Below, one piece after another: positions 40,030 to 47,981 of a stretch of 48,363 bases of DNA (positions are counted from its first letter, which is position 1; each line of letters begins with the position of its first letter). Where the stretch lies: positions 1 through 48,363 of the forward strand of contig JAAYBR010000026.1 in the NCBI GenBank assembly GCA_012730045.1, read 5' to 3'. This DNA comes from Candidatus Hydrogenedentota bacterium. GTDB taxonomy: Bacteria; Hydrogenedentota; Hydrogenedentia; Hydrogenedentales; CAITNO01. The notes beneath the pieces are model-generated. The model was not told the origin of the DNA and ran no database searches. It worked only from the letters and a program-made list of their open reading frames with translations. The position numbers and the translations under genes are program-made.

Positions 40030-40698
40030 ATGGGATACCTGCCCGTGTTCCTGAATCTCACCGGCCGGGACTGTCTCGTGGTGGGCGGCGGCGCGGTGGC
40101 CCTGCGCAAGGTGGAGACCCTGCTGGAGGCCGACGCCCGCATCACCGTGGTCAGTCCCGCGTTCGCCCCCGCCCTCGACGCGCTGGCCGCCACGCATCCG
40201 GACCGGCTGCGCGTGGTCCGGCAAGCCTACACCCCCCGCGACCTGTCCCCCTTTTCCTTCGTCATCGCGGCCACGGACGACCCGGCGGTCAACGCGGCCG
40301 TCGCGGCGGACGCCGAACGCGCGCGGGTGTGGGTCAACGTGGTGGATGTGCCGGAACACTGCACCGTCCTCGCCGCCGCCACCTTCCGGCGCGGCCCGGT
40401 GCAGGTGGCCGTGGGCACGGGGGGCGTGTGCCCCGCCCTGGGCCGGACCCTGCGCGACGAGTTGGAGGCCGCCTGCCCGGAGGCCCTGGGGGACTACGCT
40501 GCCGCCCTCGGCGCCGAGCGCGCGCGCCTCCGGAGGGAATGCCCGGATCCGGCACTCCGCGCGCGGACCCTCGACCACCTGTGCCGCCGCGAAACCCGCG
40601 ACCGCCTCCTGCGGGAGACCACCGGCACCCTGGAGACCCGCCTGCGCGAAGAGACCGGCCGGTTCCTCGGCGAAGACATGCCGCCCGCGCGTCCGTAG
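40030..40698 (+). CDS. Precorrin-2 dehydrogenase / sirohydrochlorin ferrochelatase (siroheme synthase N-domain)
   Basis: A 222-residue protein matching the N-terminal half of CysG (Met8/SirC type). It oxidises precorrin-2 with NAD+ to sirohydrochlorin and, in bifunctional members, inserts iron to make siroheme. The Rossmann start YLPVFLNLTGRDCLVVGGGAVALRKVETLLEADARITVVSP is diagnostic. Then FVIAATDDPAVNAAVAADAERARVWVNVVDVPEHCTVLAAATFRRGPVQVAVGTGGVCPAL follows, where the aspartate of VVDVPEHC is the presumed catalytic residue. The C-terminus is a helical dimerisation region. ATG 40030 has AAAGGAG 6 bases upstream; ATG 40024 abuts that site. It is separated from SUMT by a palindromic repeat, unlike CysG where the two halves are fused. 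Confidence 0.92.
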   Translation: MGYLPVFLNLTGRDCLVVGGGAVALRKVETLLEADARITVVSPAFAPALDALAATHPDRLRVVRQAYTPRDLSPFSFVIAATDDPAVNAAVAADAERARVWVNVVDVPEHCTVLAAATFRRGPVQVAVGTGGVCPALGRTLRDELEAACPEALGDYAAALGAERARLRRECPDPALRARTLDHLCRRETRDRLLRETTGTLETRLREETGRFLGEDMPPARP

Positions 40699-40735
40699 GG
40701 TTCGGAAGAGACCGGCCCCCGCCCCGCCTTTGCGC

Positions 40736-43700
40736 CTACTGGTCCCGGCAGGTTCCCGTGCAGCGTTCCATGCGGCGCAGCGAGATGGCGCCGACGGGAC
40801 AGATGCTGATGCAGTTGCCGCAGCGGATGCAGTTGTCGCTGTCTATCCAGATGTAGGTGGCGGCGGCGGGGTCGCCCGGGGGCGTCTCCTCCCACGCGAC
40901 GGGCTCGCCGTCGGGGCCGCGCTCGAGGCTGGCGAGGCGGCGGATGCAGTCGCGCGGCGAGACCTTGATGCACCAGTCGCAGTGGATGCACTTGTCCTGG
41001 TCAATCTCGAACTTGTGGTTGCACAGGTAGCAGCGCCAGGCGTGGGTGTCCGCGTCCTCCGGGCCGAAGCCCCGCTCCACCTCGTCCCCGGCGCCGCGCG
41101 CCGCCGGCGGCAGCACGGGCATGGGCGGGGGATACACGAGGTCGTGGTCGCGCGTGCGGTCGGTGAGCCCGGCGGGCTCCACGCGCACGCCGGTCCTGCG
41201 CCTCTGGGCGCCCATGAGGAAGGCGTCCATGGCCTCCGCGGCGGCCTTGCCGCCCGCGACGGCGTGGATGACGTCGCCGCTGCCGCCCGCGAAGTCGCCC
41301 GCCACAAAGAGGTTGGGGGCCGAGGTGCGGCAGCCGTCCGCCTGCGCCACGCCCCCGGGCAGCAGCCCGCGCTCGGGGTGCTGGCCGATGGCGAAGATCA
41401 CGCTGCGGCAGGGCACGTCAAACTCGCTGCCGGGCACGGGAATGAACCGGGGCTTGCCGCCCGGCTCCGGCTCGCCGAGCAGATTGCGCTGGAAGCGGAT
41501 GCCCGCGAGGCGCCCGTCCTCCACCAGCGCGCAAACCGGGGTGACCAGCGTCTCCACGGCGACCCGCTCCTCGTGCAGCTCGCGCAGCTCGTCCTCGCTG
41601 GCCGCCATCTGGGCCGTCCCCCGGCGGTAAAGGATGGACACCCGGCCCGCGTCCCCGACGAGGCGGCGCGCGGCGCGCGCGCAATCCACTGCCGTAAACC
41701 CGCCACCGATGACGGCCACATCCGGCGCCAGGCCGGAGAGCATGCCCGCGTTATAGCGCATCATGAAGTCCAGCCCCTCGATGCCCGCGCCTTCCGGCAG
41801 GCCCTCCAGGTCCAGACGCATGGGGCGCGACGCCCCGGCGGCCAGCAATACGGCGTCGTATTCGCGCCGGAGTGCGTCCACCCCGCCCGCGTCCAGCCGG
41901 GCGCCCAGCCGCACCGTGACCCCGCTGTCCACAATGGCCGCGATGTCGGCGTCCACCGCGTCCGGCGGCAGGCGGAACGCGGGGATGGCGCGCATCTGGC
42001 CGCCCAGGCGGTCCGCGCCGTCGAAGACGGTGACCTCGTGGCCGCAACGCTTGAGTTCGCGGGACGCCGCGAGGCCGGCGGGGCCGCCGCCGACCACGGC
42101 CACGCGTTTGCCCGTCGGCCCGAACCATGCGGGCAGGGGGCGGGGCGGCGCGGACGCGCCGTCCGATGCGGCGCGCTTCAGCGAGCAGATGCGGACGGGG
42201 CCGCGGGTGCTGGTCCACTGATAGCGGCAGCGGCTCTCGCAGGGCCGCGTGCAGACGCGCCCCAGCACGCCGGGGAACACGTTGTCCTCCTGGTTGACGA
42301 GGTGGGCGGCGTCCAGGTCGCCGAGGGCGATGCGGCGGATGTACTCCGGCACGTTTGTCTTTGCGGGGCAGGCCTCCTGGCAGGGGATGTCCCGCGCCAC
42401 GGTTTTCAGGTCGCCCGGCGTCTCCCCGAAACCCTCCGTCACGGACAGCTCGGCGGGGTTTTCCGCCAGGGGACGGGCGGGGAGGTTCAGGGCCGCGACG
42501 GCGTCGCGGTAGGGGGCCAGTCCGGCGCGGCGCACATGCGCGGCGAGACGCTCCATCGTGCCCGCGGCGAGGAAGGTGTCCAGCAGGGCCCCCATCACGC
42601 GGACACAGTCCTCCGTCCGGAATTCGCCCAGCACGGTGCCCGGGGCATCCTCCGTGCCGCCGAGCGTTACCTGGTACGCCTCCGAGGAGCCGCGCAGGTC
42701 GCGCACCCGCATGCCCCGGAACCCGATGTCCGCAATGCTGTACTGCGAGCAGGAGTTGGGGCAGCCGGAAAGGTTCACCAAAACGCGCGCGCGGATGGAT
42801 GCGTACCTGTCGTCGTGGACCACCGCCTGGAACCGGTCAAACAGCGCGTGGGTCGCGCCGACGGCGAGGGGGCAGTAGGTCGTGCCCACGCAGGTGACGA
42901 TGTCGCGCAGGCCGTGGAATCCCTCCGCCGCGAAGCCAAGCGCGGCGATTTCCGCCCGCAGTTCCGGCAGCCGCTCCGGCCGCACGCCGTGCAGCTCCAG
43001 GTTCTGGCGGTTCGTGGCGTAGACATGCTTGTCGCCGTAGATTTCCGAAAGCTCGGCAATCCGCGCGAGGGCCGCCGCGGCCATCTCCCCCTTGGGGATC
43101 ATGATCCGCTGGATGGCCAGCCCGTCGTCCCCCCGGGGGTCCGGGTCGGCCATCGGGTTCTCTGGCGGCGCGGGGGCGCACTCTTCAAAGGGCCGCGTGT
43201 CGAAGCCGCCCCGGTCCACGCCGGCGGCGTCCAGCAGTCCGTCCACGATCTCCCGGCAGCGGTCAATGCCCAGCCGGTGCACCACGAATTTGAGGCGCGA
43301 GTGCATGCGGACGCGCCGGTCGCCGTGGTCGCGCAGCAGGACGCCGACGGCGCGGCACAGCTCCACCGCGTGCTCCGCCGGGAGGAAGGTGTAGAGCGTC
43401 TGGGCGGTGAAGGGCCGCCAGCCCAGGCCGCCGCCGATCTTCACGCGGAACCCCGCCTCCCGCGCGCCGTCCTTTCCGGCGCGCGCGACGGCCACCAGGC
43501 CCACGCAGTTGATGTGCGGCTGGCCGCACCCGGCGGCGCACCCGGAGTAGGTGATTTTGAACTTGCGGGGCAGGTTGTCCAGGCTGCGGTCCGCCGAGAG
43601 CACCCGCGAGGTCTCCTCCGCGAGGGGCAGCACGTCCAGCCGCCGGTTCGGGCAGATGGCGGCCCAGGGGCACGCCGACACATTGCGCGTGACGTCGCCG

Positions 43701-44068
43701 CAGCCGTGGAAGGAGGTCATGCCCGCCGCATGGAGGTCGCGCAGCACCCGGGGCAGGTCCCGGAGCTGGAGACGGTGGAACTGCGCGCACTGGCGCGTGG
43801 TGAAGGAAATCAGGCCCGTTGCGTAGCTTTCCGAGAGCCGCGCCAGCGCGCGCGCGCGCACCGAGGTAATGCGCCCGCCGGGGATGACCACGCGCATCAT
43901 GTGGTTGCCCGGCTGCCGCGACTGGTAGATGCCGTACCACTTGGCGATGGACAGCTCCTCGCGGGCCATGGACCCCTTGCGGGCCATCTCATCGAAGTCC
44001 AGAACGAACCCCGCGTCCTTGATGATTTCCTCGTCGCTACGGAGACGTTTTTCCAGTTTTCGCTGCAT
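40736..44068 (-). CDS. Three-part fusion: siroheme sulfite reductase + GltD-like flavoprotein + ferredoxin
   Basis: An uninterrupted 1,110-residue protein. Residues about 40-530 are a siroheme/[4Fe-4S] nitrite-sulfite reductase with two half-domains; cluster ligands are C-x5-C (CVGTTYC, near 393-399) and C-x3-C (CPNSC, near 436-440). Residues about 555-955 are a GltD-like oxidoreductase: cysteine motifs CQEACPAKTNVP and CTRPCESRC, FAD site VVGGGPAGLAA (near 658) and NAD(P) site AVIGGGFTAVDCAR (near 785). Residues about 1010-1095 carry two ferredoxin motifs, the second a full CIRCGNCISICP. The likely reaction is six-electron reduction of sulfite to sulfide with NAD(P)H (inference); nitrite is an alternative, but cysH and siroheme genes nearby favour sulfite. 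ATG 44068 follows GAGG; GTG 44074 is less likely. Confidence 0.88.
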   Translation of the reverse strand: MQRKLEKRLRSDEEIIKDAGFVLDFDEMARKGSMAREELSIAKWYGIYQSRQPGNHMMRVVIPGGRITSVRARALARLSESYATGLISFTTRQCAQFHRLQLRDLPRVLRDLHAAGMTSFHGCGDVTRNVSACPWAAICPNRRLDVLPLAEETSRVLSADRSLDNLPRKFKITYSGCAAGCGQPHINCVGLVAVARAGKDGAREAGFRVKIGGGLGWRPFTAQTLYTFLPAEHAVELCRAVGVLLRDHGDRRVRMHSRLKFVVHRLGIDRCREIVDGLLDAAGVDRGGFDTRPFEECAPAPPENPMADPDPRGDDGLAIQRIMIPKGEMAAAALARIAELSEIYGDKHVYATNRQNLELHGVRPERLPELRAEIAALGFAAEGFHGLRDIVTCVGTTYCPLAVGATHALFDRFQAVVHDDRYASIRARVLVNLSGCPNSCSQYSIADIGFRGMRVRDLRGSSEAYQVTLGGTEDAPGTVLGEFRTEDCVRVMGALLDTFLAAGTMERLAAHVRRAGLAPYRDAVAALNLPARPLAENPAELSVTEGFGETPGDLKTVARDIPCQEACPAKTNVPEYIRRIALGDLDAAHLVNQEDNVFPGVLGRVCTRPCESRCRYQWTSTRGPVRICSLKRAASDGASAPPRPLPAWFGPTGKRVAVVGGGPAGLAASRELKRCGHEVTVFDGADRLGGQMRAIPAFRLPPDAVDADIAAIVDSGVTVRLGARLDAGGVDALRREYDAVLLAAGASRPMRLDLEGLPEGAGIEGLDFMMRYNAGMLSGLAPDVAVIGGGFTAVDCARAARRLVGDAGRVSILYRRGTAQMAASEDELRELHEERVAVETLVTPVCALVEDGRLAGIRFQRNLLGEPEPGGKPRFIPVPGSEFDVPCRSVIFAIGQHPERGLLPGGVAQADGCRTSAPNLFVAGDFAGGSGDVIHAVAGGKAAAEAMDAFLMGAQRRRTGVRVEPAGLTDRTRDHDLVYPPPMPVLPPAARGAGDEVERGFGPEDADTHAWRCYLCNHKFEIDQDKCIHCDWCIKVSPRDCIRRLASLERGPDGEPVAWEETPPGDPAAATYIWIDSDNCIRCGNCISICPVGAISLRRMERCTGTCRDQ

Positions 44069-44129
44069 GGCCACCTCGCGTTAAACGCCCGCGCGCGGCC
44101 CCGACGGGTCGCGCGCCCCAGTTTCCGCC

Positions 44130-44135
44130 ATTATA
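44130..44135 (-). promoter_or_regulatory. Probable -10 box of the sulfite reductase fusion gene
   Basis: A perfect TATAAT on the minus strand (44135-44130), with a poor -35 (CCGACG) 17 bases upstream. Expected start near 44123 gives a leader of about 55 bases. Confidence 0.45.
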
Positions 44136-44281
44136 CCCGACACAGCCCCCCGCGTCGGCGCTGGAGGACGACCGCACGGGGCCGTTCTTGTTTTTTCGGG
44201 CGTCCCGCGTGACTCCGGACCCGCGCATGCGGTATAACATGCGACCATTCCCCCCGCGGACAACACCGGAGAAGGAGCGTC

Positions 44282-44842
44282 ATGGGCCGGAACACCGTTC
44301 ATTTCAAATGCCATCACTGCGACCACTGCTGCCGCGACGTCGTGTGCCTGCCCACGCCGTGGGACGTGCTCCGCATCGCCCTGACCACGGGGCAGGACCC
44401 CCACGACTTCCTGGAGTTCCTCACACCCGACGAGATCACGGGCGTCGCCAAGAACGACCCCGCCTGGCTGCTGGCCGGCGGACAGAAGCACATGATGGCC
44501 CTGCGCCGCACGGCCAAACGGGGGTGCCACTTCCTGGACCGGAAGACGGGCTTCTGCGGCATCTACGACGCGCGCCCCATCCTCTGCCGGCTCTATCCCT
44601 TCAAGCTCCAGGAAACCCGCGACGGGGACTTCCGCGGCTTCACGCTCCACAAGGACGTGGGCTGCCCCCGCCACCGCGACGGCGTCTACGACACCGGCCC
44701 CCTTTACGACCTCTACCTCAACGACCGCATGCACCATGAGGACTACGACACGATGGTCGAGGCCTTCAACCGGAAGGACCGCCCCGGCCGGGAGCCGCAG
44801 GAGTTCCTGGACCTGTTCATCGAGGTCGTCGTGGAGGGGTAG
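44282..44842 (+). CDS. YkgJ-family cysteine-cluster protein
   Basis: A 186-residue protein of the CxxCxxCC (YkgJ, zinc/iron-chelating) family. Near the N-terminus FKCHHCDHCCRDVVC supplies the cysteine cluster; further cysteines follow in RGCHFLDRKTGFCGIYDARPILCRLYPF and in VGCPRH, which together would hold a metal or Fe-S cluster. The stretch CGIYDARPxxCRxYPF is diagnostic. Cellular role is unknown for most members. GAAGGAG lies 6 bases before ATG 44282. A TATAAC box at about 44232 may be its promoter. It lies between the divergent sulfite reductase gene and uxaC on the same strand, with a palindrome right after its stop that may end transcription. Confidence 0.88.
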   Translation: MGRNTVHFKCHHCDHCCRDVVCLPTPWDVLRIALTTGQDPHDFLEFLTPDEITGVAKNDPAWLLAGGQKHMMALRRTAKRGCHFLDRKTGFCGIYDARPILCRLYPFKLQETRDGDFRGFTLHKDVGCPRHRDGVYDTGPLYDLYLNDRMHHEDYDTMVEAFNRKDRPGREPQEFLDLFIEVVVEG

Positions 44843-44847
44843 GGCCA

Positions 44848-44937
44848 TCCGACCGATCGGTCGGATTTGTCGGGCCATCGGACCGATCGGACCGATCCGA
44901 CGGATCCGACCGATCCGACCGGTCCGACTTGCCCCTT
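44848..44937. repeat. Palindromic CCGATC/GATCGG repeat array upstream of uxaC
   Basis: It opens with the perfect 18-base palindrome TCCGACCGATCGGTCGGA (44848-44865) followed by TTTGT, which could act as a terminator for the YkgJ gene. Degenerate GACCGATC / GATCCGAC units then continue to about 44937, ending 18 bases before the uxaC promoter. Confidence 0.7.
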
Positions 44938-44954
44938 CGCGCCGCCTGCCGGCC

Positions 44955-44983
44955 TTGCCCTCCCCCCCCTCCGTCCCTATAAT
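44955..44983 (+). promoter_or_regulatory. Sigma70-type promoter of uxaC
   Basis: TTGCCC (44955-44960), a 17-base spacer and a perfect TATAAT (44978-44983). Predicted start near 44990 gives a leader of about 80 bases before ATG 45071, which has AAAGGAGG upstream. Confidence 0.65.
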
Positions 44984-45070
44984 GGACGGTTCCGGCAATT
45001 GTGCCGGAGGCCCCTTGGCGGGGCCGCGCCGCCTGGTTGCGGTGACCAACCGGAAAAGGAGGACGGAGCC

Positions 45071-46498
45071 ATGCCCAAGAGCCTGTACATCAAGGACGAC
45101 TTTCTGCTGACGAACGAGCCCGCCCGGCAGCTGTTCCATGAGTTTGCCCGGGAACTCCCCATCATTGACTATCACTGCCACCTGCCCGCCGGGCTGATCG
45201 CCGAGGACCACCGCTTCGCCAACCTGGCGGAGGTCTGGCTGGCCGGGGACCATTACAAATGGCGGATCATGCGCGCCAACGGCATCCCGGAGCGCTACTG
45301 CACCGGCGACGCCCCGGATTTCGAGAAATACATGAAATGGGCGGAGACCGTGCCGAAGTGCGTGCGCAACCCCGCCTACCATTGGACCCACATGGAGCTG
45401 AAGCGCCCCTTCGGCATTGCGGACCGCGTCTTCGGCCCCGACACCGCCGAAAGCATCTGGGAGGAGTGCAACGAGAAGCTGGCGAAGCCGGAGTTCTCCG
45501 CGCGCGGCATCATGCGCCAGATGCGGGTGGAACTGGTCTGCACCACGGACGACCCGGTGGACGACCTGGCCGCCCACCGCAAGATCGCGGCGGACAAGGA
45601 CTTCGACATCCGGGTGCTGCCCACCTGGCGGCCCGACCGGGCCCTGGCCGTGGACGATCCGGCAACCTTCACCGCCTGGGTGGCGAAGCTGGAGGAGGCG
45701 GCGGGCATGGACTGCCCGACCTGGGAGGCCTTTCTGGAGGCCCTGCGCAAACGCCAGGACTTCTTCCACGACTGCGGCTGTCGCATCGCCGACCACGGCC
45801 TGGAGGTTCCCCATGCGGCGGACTTCACCGCGGCGGCGGTGGAGGCGGCCTACCGGGCCGCCCGCGACGGGAAGACGCCGGACGCGGACGCGGCGCTCCA
45901 GTACAAGTCGGCCACCCTGCTGGAGCTGGGGCGCATGAACCACGCCAAGGACTGGGCGCAACAGCTGCACATCGGCCCCATCCGCAACCTGAACTCGCGC
46001 ATGGCCGGCCTTCTCGGCGCGGACGCGGGCTATGACTCCGTGGGCGACACGCCTTTCGCCCGGCCCCTGGCGAAGTACCTGGACCGCCTCGAAAGCACCG
46101 GCCAGCTCACGCGGACGGTCCTGTACACCATCAACCCGGCGGCCAACATGGTGCTGGCCACCATGACCGGCAATTTCCAGGACGGGTCGGCGCCCGGCAA
46201 GATGCAGTTCGGCAGCGGATGGTGGTTCAACGACCAGATGGACGGCATGATCCGCCAGATGGAGATTCTGTCGCAGACGGGGCTGCTGAGCCGCTTTGTG
46301 GGGATGCTCACGGACAGCCGGAGCTTCCTGAGCTACACGCGCCACGAGTACTTCCGGCGCATCCTGTGCAACATGATCGGCTCGGACATCACCGCCGGCC
46401 TGCTGCCCATGGGCTACAAGACCTACGGCGCGCTGATCAAGGACATCTGCCACAACAACGCGAACGCGTATTTCGGGTTTGGGCTGCCGGACCACTGA
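45071..46498 (+). CDS. uxaC: Uronate isomerase (glucuronate/galacturonate isomerase)
   Basis: A 475-residue UxaC of the amidohydrolase superfamily. It converts D-glucuronate to D-fructuronate and D-galacturonate to D-tagaturonate, the first step of hexuronate catabolism. Family features are FLLTNEPARQLFHEFARELPIIDYHCHLP (metal-binding HxH), WLAGDHYKWRIMRANG, YHWTHMELKRPFGI, CTTDDPVDDLAAHR (late metal-binding aspartate region), LPTWRPDRAL, QLHIGPIRNLNSRM and the C-terminal LTDSRSFLSYTRHEYFRRILCNMIG. Length is normal for the family (about 470). It has its own promoter behind a palindromic repeat array, so it is probably regulated alone; later pathway genes (uxuA/B, kdgK/A) are not in the window. 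It fits the use of uronate-rich glycans suggested by the sulfatases. Confidence 0.96.
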   Translation: MPKSLYIKDDFLLTNEPARQLFHEFARELPIIDYHCHLPAGLIAEDHRFANLAEVWLAGDHYKWRIMRANGIPERYCTGDAPDFEKYMKWAETVPKCVRNPAYHWTHMELKRPFGIADRVFGPDTAESIWEECNEKLAKPEFSARGIMRQMRVELVCTTDDPVDDLAAHRKIAADKDFDIRVLPTWRPDRALAVDDPATFTAWVAKLEEAAGMDCPTWEAFLEALRKRQDFFHDCGCRIADHGLEVPHAADFTAAAVEAAYRAARDGKTPDADAALQYKSATLLELGRMNHAKDWAQQLHIGPIRNLNSRMAGLLGADAGYDSVGDTPFARPLAKYLDRLESTGQLTRTVLYTINPAANMVLATMTGNFQDGSAPGKMQFGSGWWFNDQMDGMIRQMEILSQTGLLSRFVGMLTDSRSFLSYTRHEYFRRILCNMIGSDITAGLLPMGYKTYGALIKDICHNNANAYFGFGLPDH

Positions 46499-46962
46499 CC
46501 GGCAACAAAATGAGCGCGGAAGCGGCGTCGTGAAAGGCGGTCGCCCTCTCCTGGGCGTCGGCACTTGGGCCGGTGAGGGCCCTTGTTCGACTGTCGGGCC
46601 TTTTCGCCACGCCACTTCCGCGCAATGCCACCGGCGCGCGGTGTCCGCGGGTCCTGCGCCCTCTTTTGGGCTGAGCGGCCCTTCTTGCGTTCCCTGCGGG
46701 AACTTCGGCGCGCTCCGGAACACCGCCGCCTGTCCGTCCACCCGTGATCAGGGTCGCCGCCCCGGTTTTGCCCGTGGGTCAACGCCCGGACCGGGTCACC
46801 ACCTGCCGCAGCCGCCAAAACCGGGCGTCTTCACTCCGTTTCGCCCATCACCTCACGCCGGATCCCGAGTCCGGCCCTGCGGCTCGCCAGGCCACCTGAA
46901 TTGTACCATGCCCGCGCGGGAATGCAAATCGTTCTGGCCAAGATGCCGCGCGGCCGCCGGAC

Positions 46963-47007
46963 GAGGTGGACGAGGTGGACGAGGTGGACGAGGTGGACGA
47001 GGTGGAC
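46963..47007. repeat. Five perfect tandem copies of GAGGTGGAC
   Basis: A 45-base array of exactly five 9-base units, uninterrupted, in the gap between two convergent genes. A related degenerate array is at 11717-11753. It is too short-period and spacer-free to be a CRISPR. Confidence 0.9.
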
Positions 47008-47023
47008 AGACTGGGGGGCTCTT

Positions 47024-47065
47024 GTCCGTGCGGGTCCGTGTGTGGGTCCGTGTTTGTCCGTGCCG
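47024..47065. repeat. GTCCGTG heptamer array
   Basis: Four GTCCGTG units with 3-6-base spacers lie directly after the GAGGTGGAC array. The same heptamer makes up the right half of the large palindrome at 14858-14968. Confidence 0.6.
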
Positions 47066-47081
47066 CCGCAGTGCGCGGCAC

Positions 47082-47981
47082 TCAGACGGGGGGAGCGTCG
47101 GCGGGGGGCATGTCCGTCTTGAGGTTTTGGGCGAGGGAGATCACGGCGAGGGCGTCCTCGTAGTCCTGGCTGTGGCTGAGTGCCTGGGCGGTGGCCACCA
47201 GCACGAGGTGCAGAATCTCCTCCGTGGTCAGGCCGGCGGCGAGAATCCGCTCGGCGGCGTCGGCCGACGGCCCCTGCATGCGCAGGAACTCCGACAACTC
47301 CAGGGCGCGCGCGGCGGTCTGCCAGTCCACAATCCGCTCGCCGCCGGCCTCGTGGAACCGGGTCATGGCGGCGTGGCCCGTCCACTTGCACCAGACCACG
47401 CGGGCGCCGAGGCGCGCGGCGGTGAGGTGGAAGAGGGCGGCCAGCAGGGCGGGCACCCCCCCGCCGGTGTCCAGGATGCGGCCTGCGTCCGCGTGCGCGG
47501 TTTCCGAGCGGTCGCCGGGCACGGGCCTCCAGCCCCGCTCATCGGCCAGCCAGGCGGCCAGGGCCGAGGGGGTCTGCTCCCTTCCCGACTGGACGAAGTC
47601 CGCGGCCAGGGCGTCGAGGCGGTCGCCGAGGTCCGGGCGTGTCCGGGGCCACCCCAGGAACTGCGTGAGGGCCGCCAGGGCCCGCTCGAGGCGCGCCACA
47701 TCGTCCGGGGCGTCCCGCCAGCATTCCCACTGTTCCGGCAGGCACTCACGGACCGATTCGCCCGTGAGCTCGCGCAGGAGCCCCCAGTCCCCGGAGGCGG
47801 GGGGGGCGGGCAGCAGGCGCAGCGCCTCGGGCAGGGCGCCGCCCAGGCCGCACAGCTCCCGCTTCACGGCGCCGCGCACCACGGGCGAGGCGTCGTCGAG
47901 CAGGCGGAGCAGGGCGGCCAGTTTGGCCGTCTGCGCGGCGTCGGGCTTGGCGCTGAGGGCGCTTTGGTTCAGGCTCACCAT
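47082..47981 (-). CDS. SirB1-like transglutaminase-fold protein with HEAT-like N-terminus
   Basis: A 299-residue protein. The N-terminal part has a HEAT-like helix pair (LAALLRLLDDASPVVRGAVKRELCGLG). Residues about 100-230 resemble the transglutaminase-like core of the SirB1/YchA family: helical LAALTQFLGWPRTRPDLGDRLDALAADF, then VPALLAALFHLTAARLGARVVWCKWTGHAAMTRF, matching the usual segment in which substrate-free, non-catalytic members keep the fold. The C-terminus (TTEEILHLVLVATAQALSHSQDYEDALAVISLAQNL) is TPR-like. The catalytic Cys-His-Asp triad is not clearly conserved, so function is unknown. Start 47981 is chosen over the first ATG at 48047, because the extra residues look like intergenic sequence. 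No signal peptide. Confidence 0.65.
   Translation of the reverse strand: MVSLNQSALSAKPDAAQTAKLAALLRLLDDASPVVRGAVKRELCGLGGALPEALRLLPAPPASGDWGLLRELTGESVRECLPEQWECWRDAPDDVARLERALAALTQFLGWPRTRPDLGDRLDALAADFVQSGREQTPSALAAWLADERGWRPVPGDRSETAHADAGRILDTGGGVPALLAALFHLTAARLGARVVWCKWTGHAAMTRFHEAGGERIVDWQTAARALELSEFLRMQGPSADAAERILAAGLTTEEILHLVLVATAQALSHSQDYEDALAVISLAQNLKTDMPPADAPPV

Larger units (their letters stand above)
46499..47081. other. 583-base region between convergent genes, repeat-rich, no supported gene
   Basis: Open frames here have no protein-like character. The first ~450 bases look like decayed or dispersed repeat sequence. They are followed by the GAGGTGGAC array (46963-47007) and a run of GTCCGTG units (47024-47065). 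No clear intrinsic terminator was found for uxaC or for the convergent gene. Confidence 0.45.

Noticed and set aside
40346-44212. 1,288-codon open frame on the plus strand
   Set aside because: Antisense shadow of the sulfite reductase fusion, with no family motif and biased composition.
46423-46818. 131-codon minus-strand frame after uxaC
   Set aside because: It overlaps the end of uxaC antisense, is rich in R, G and P, and looks like translated repeat sequence.
46963-47007. CRISPR array
   Set aside because: The units are 9 bases with no spacers, and no cas genes are near.
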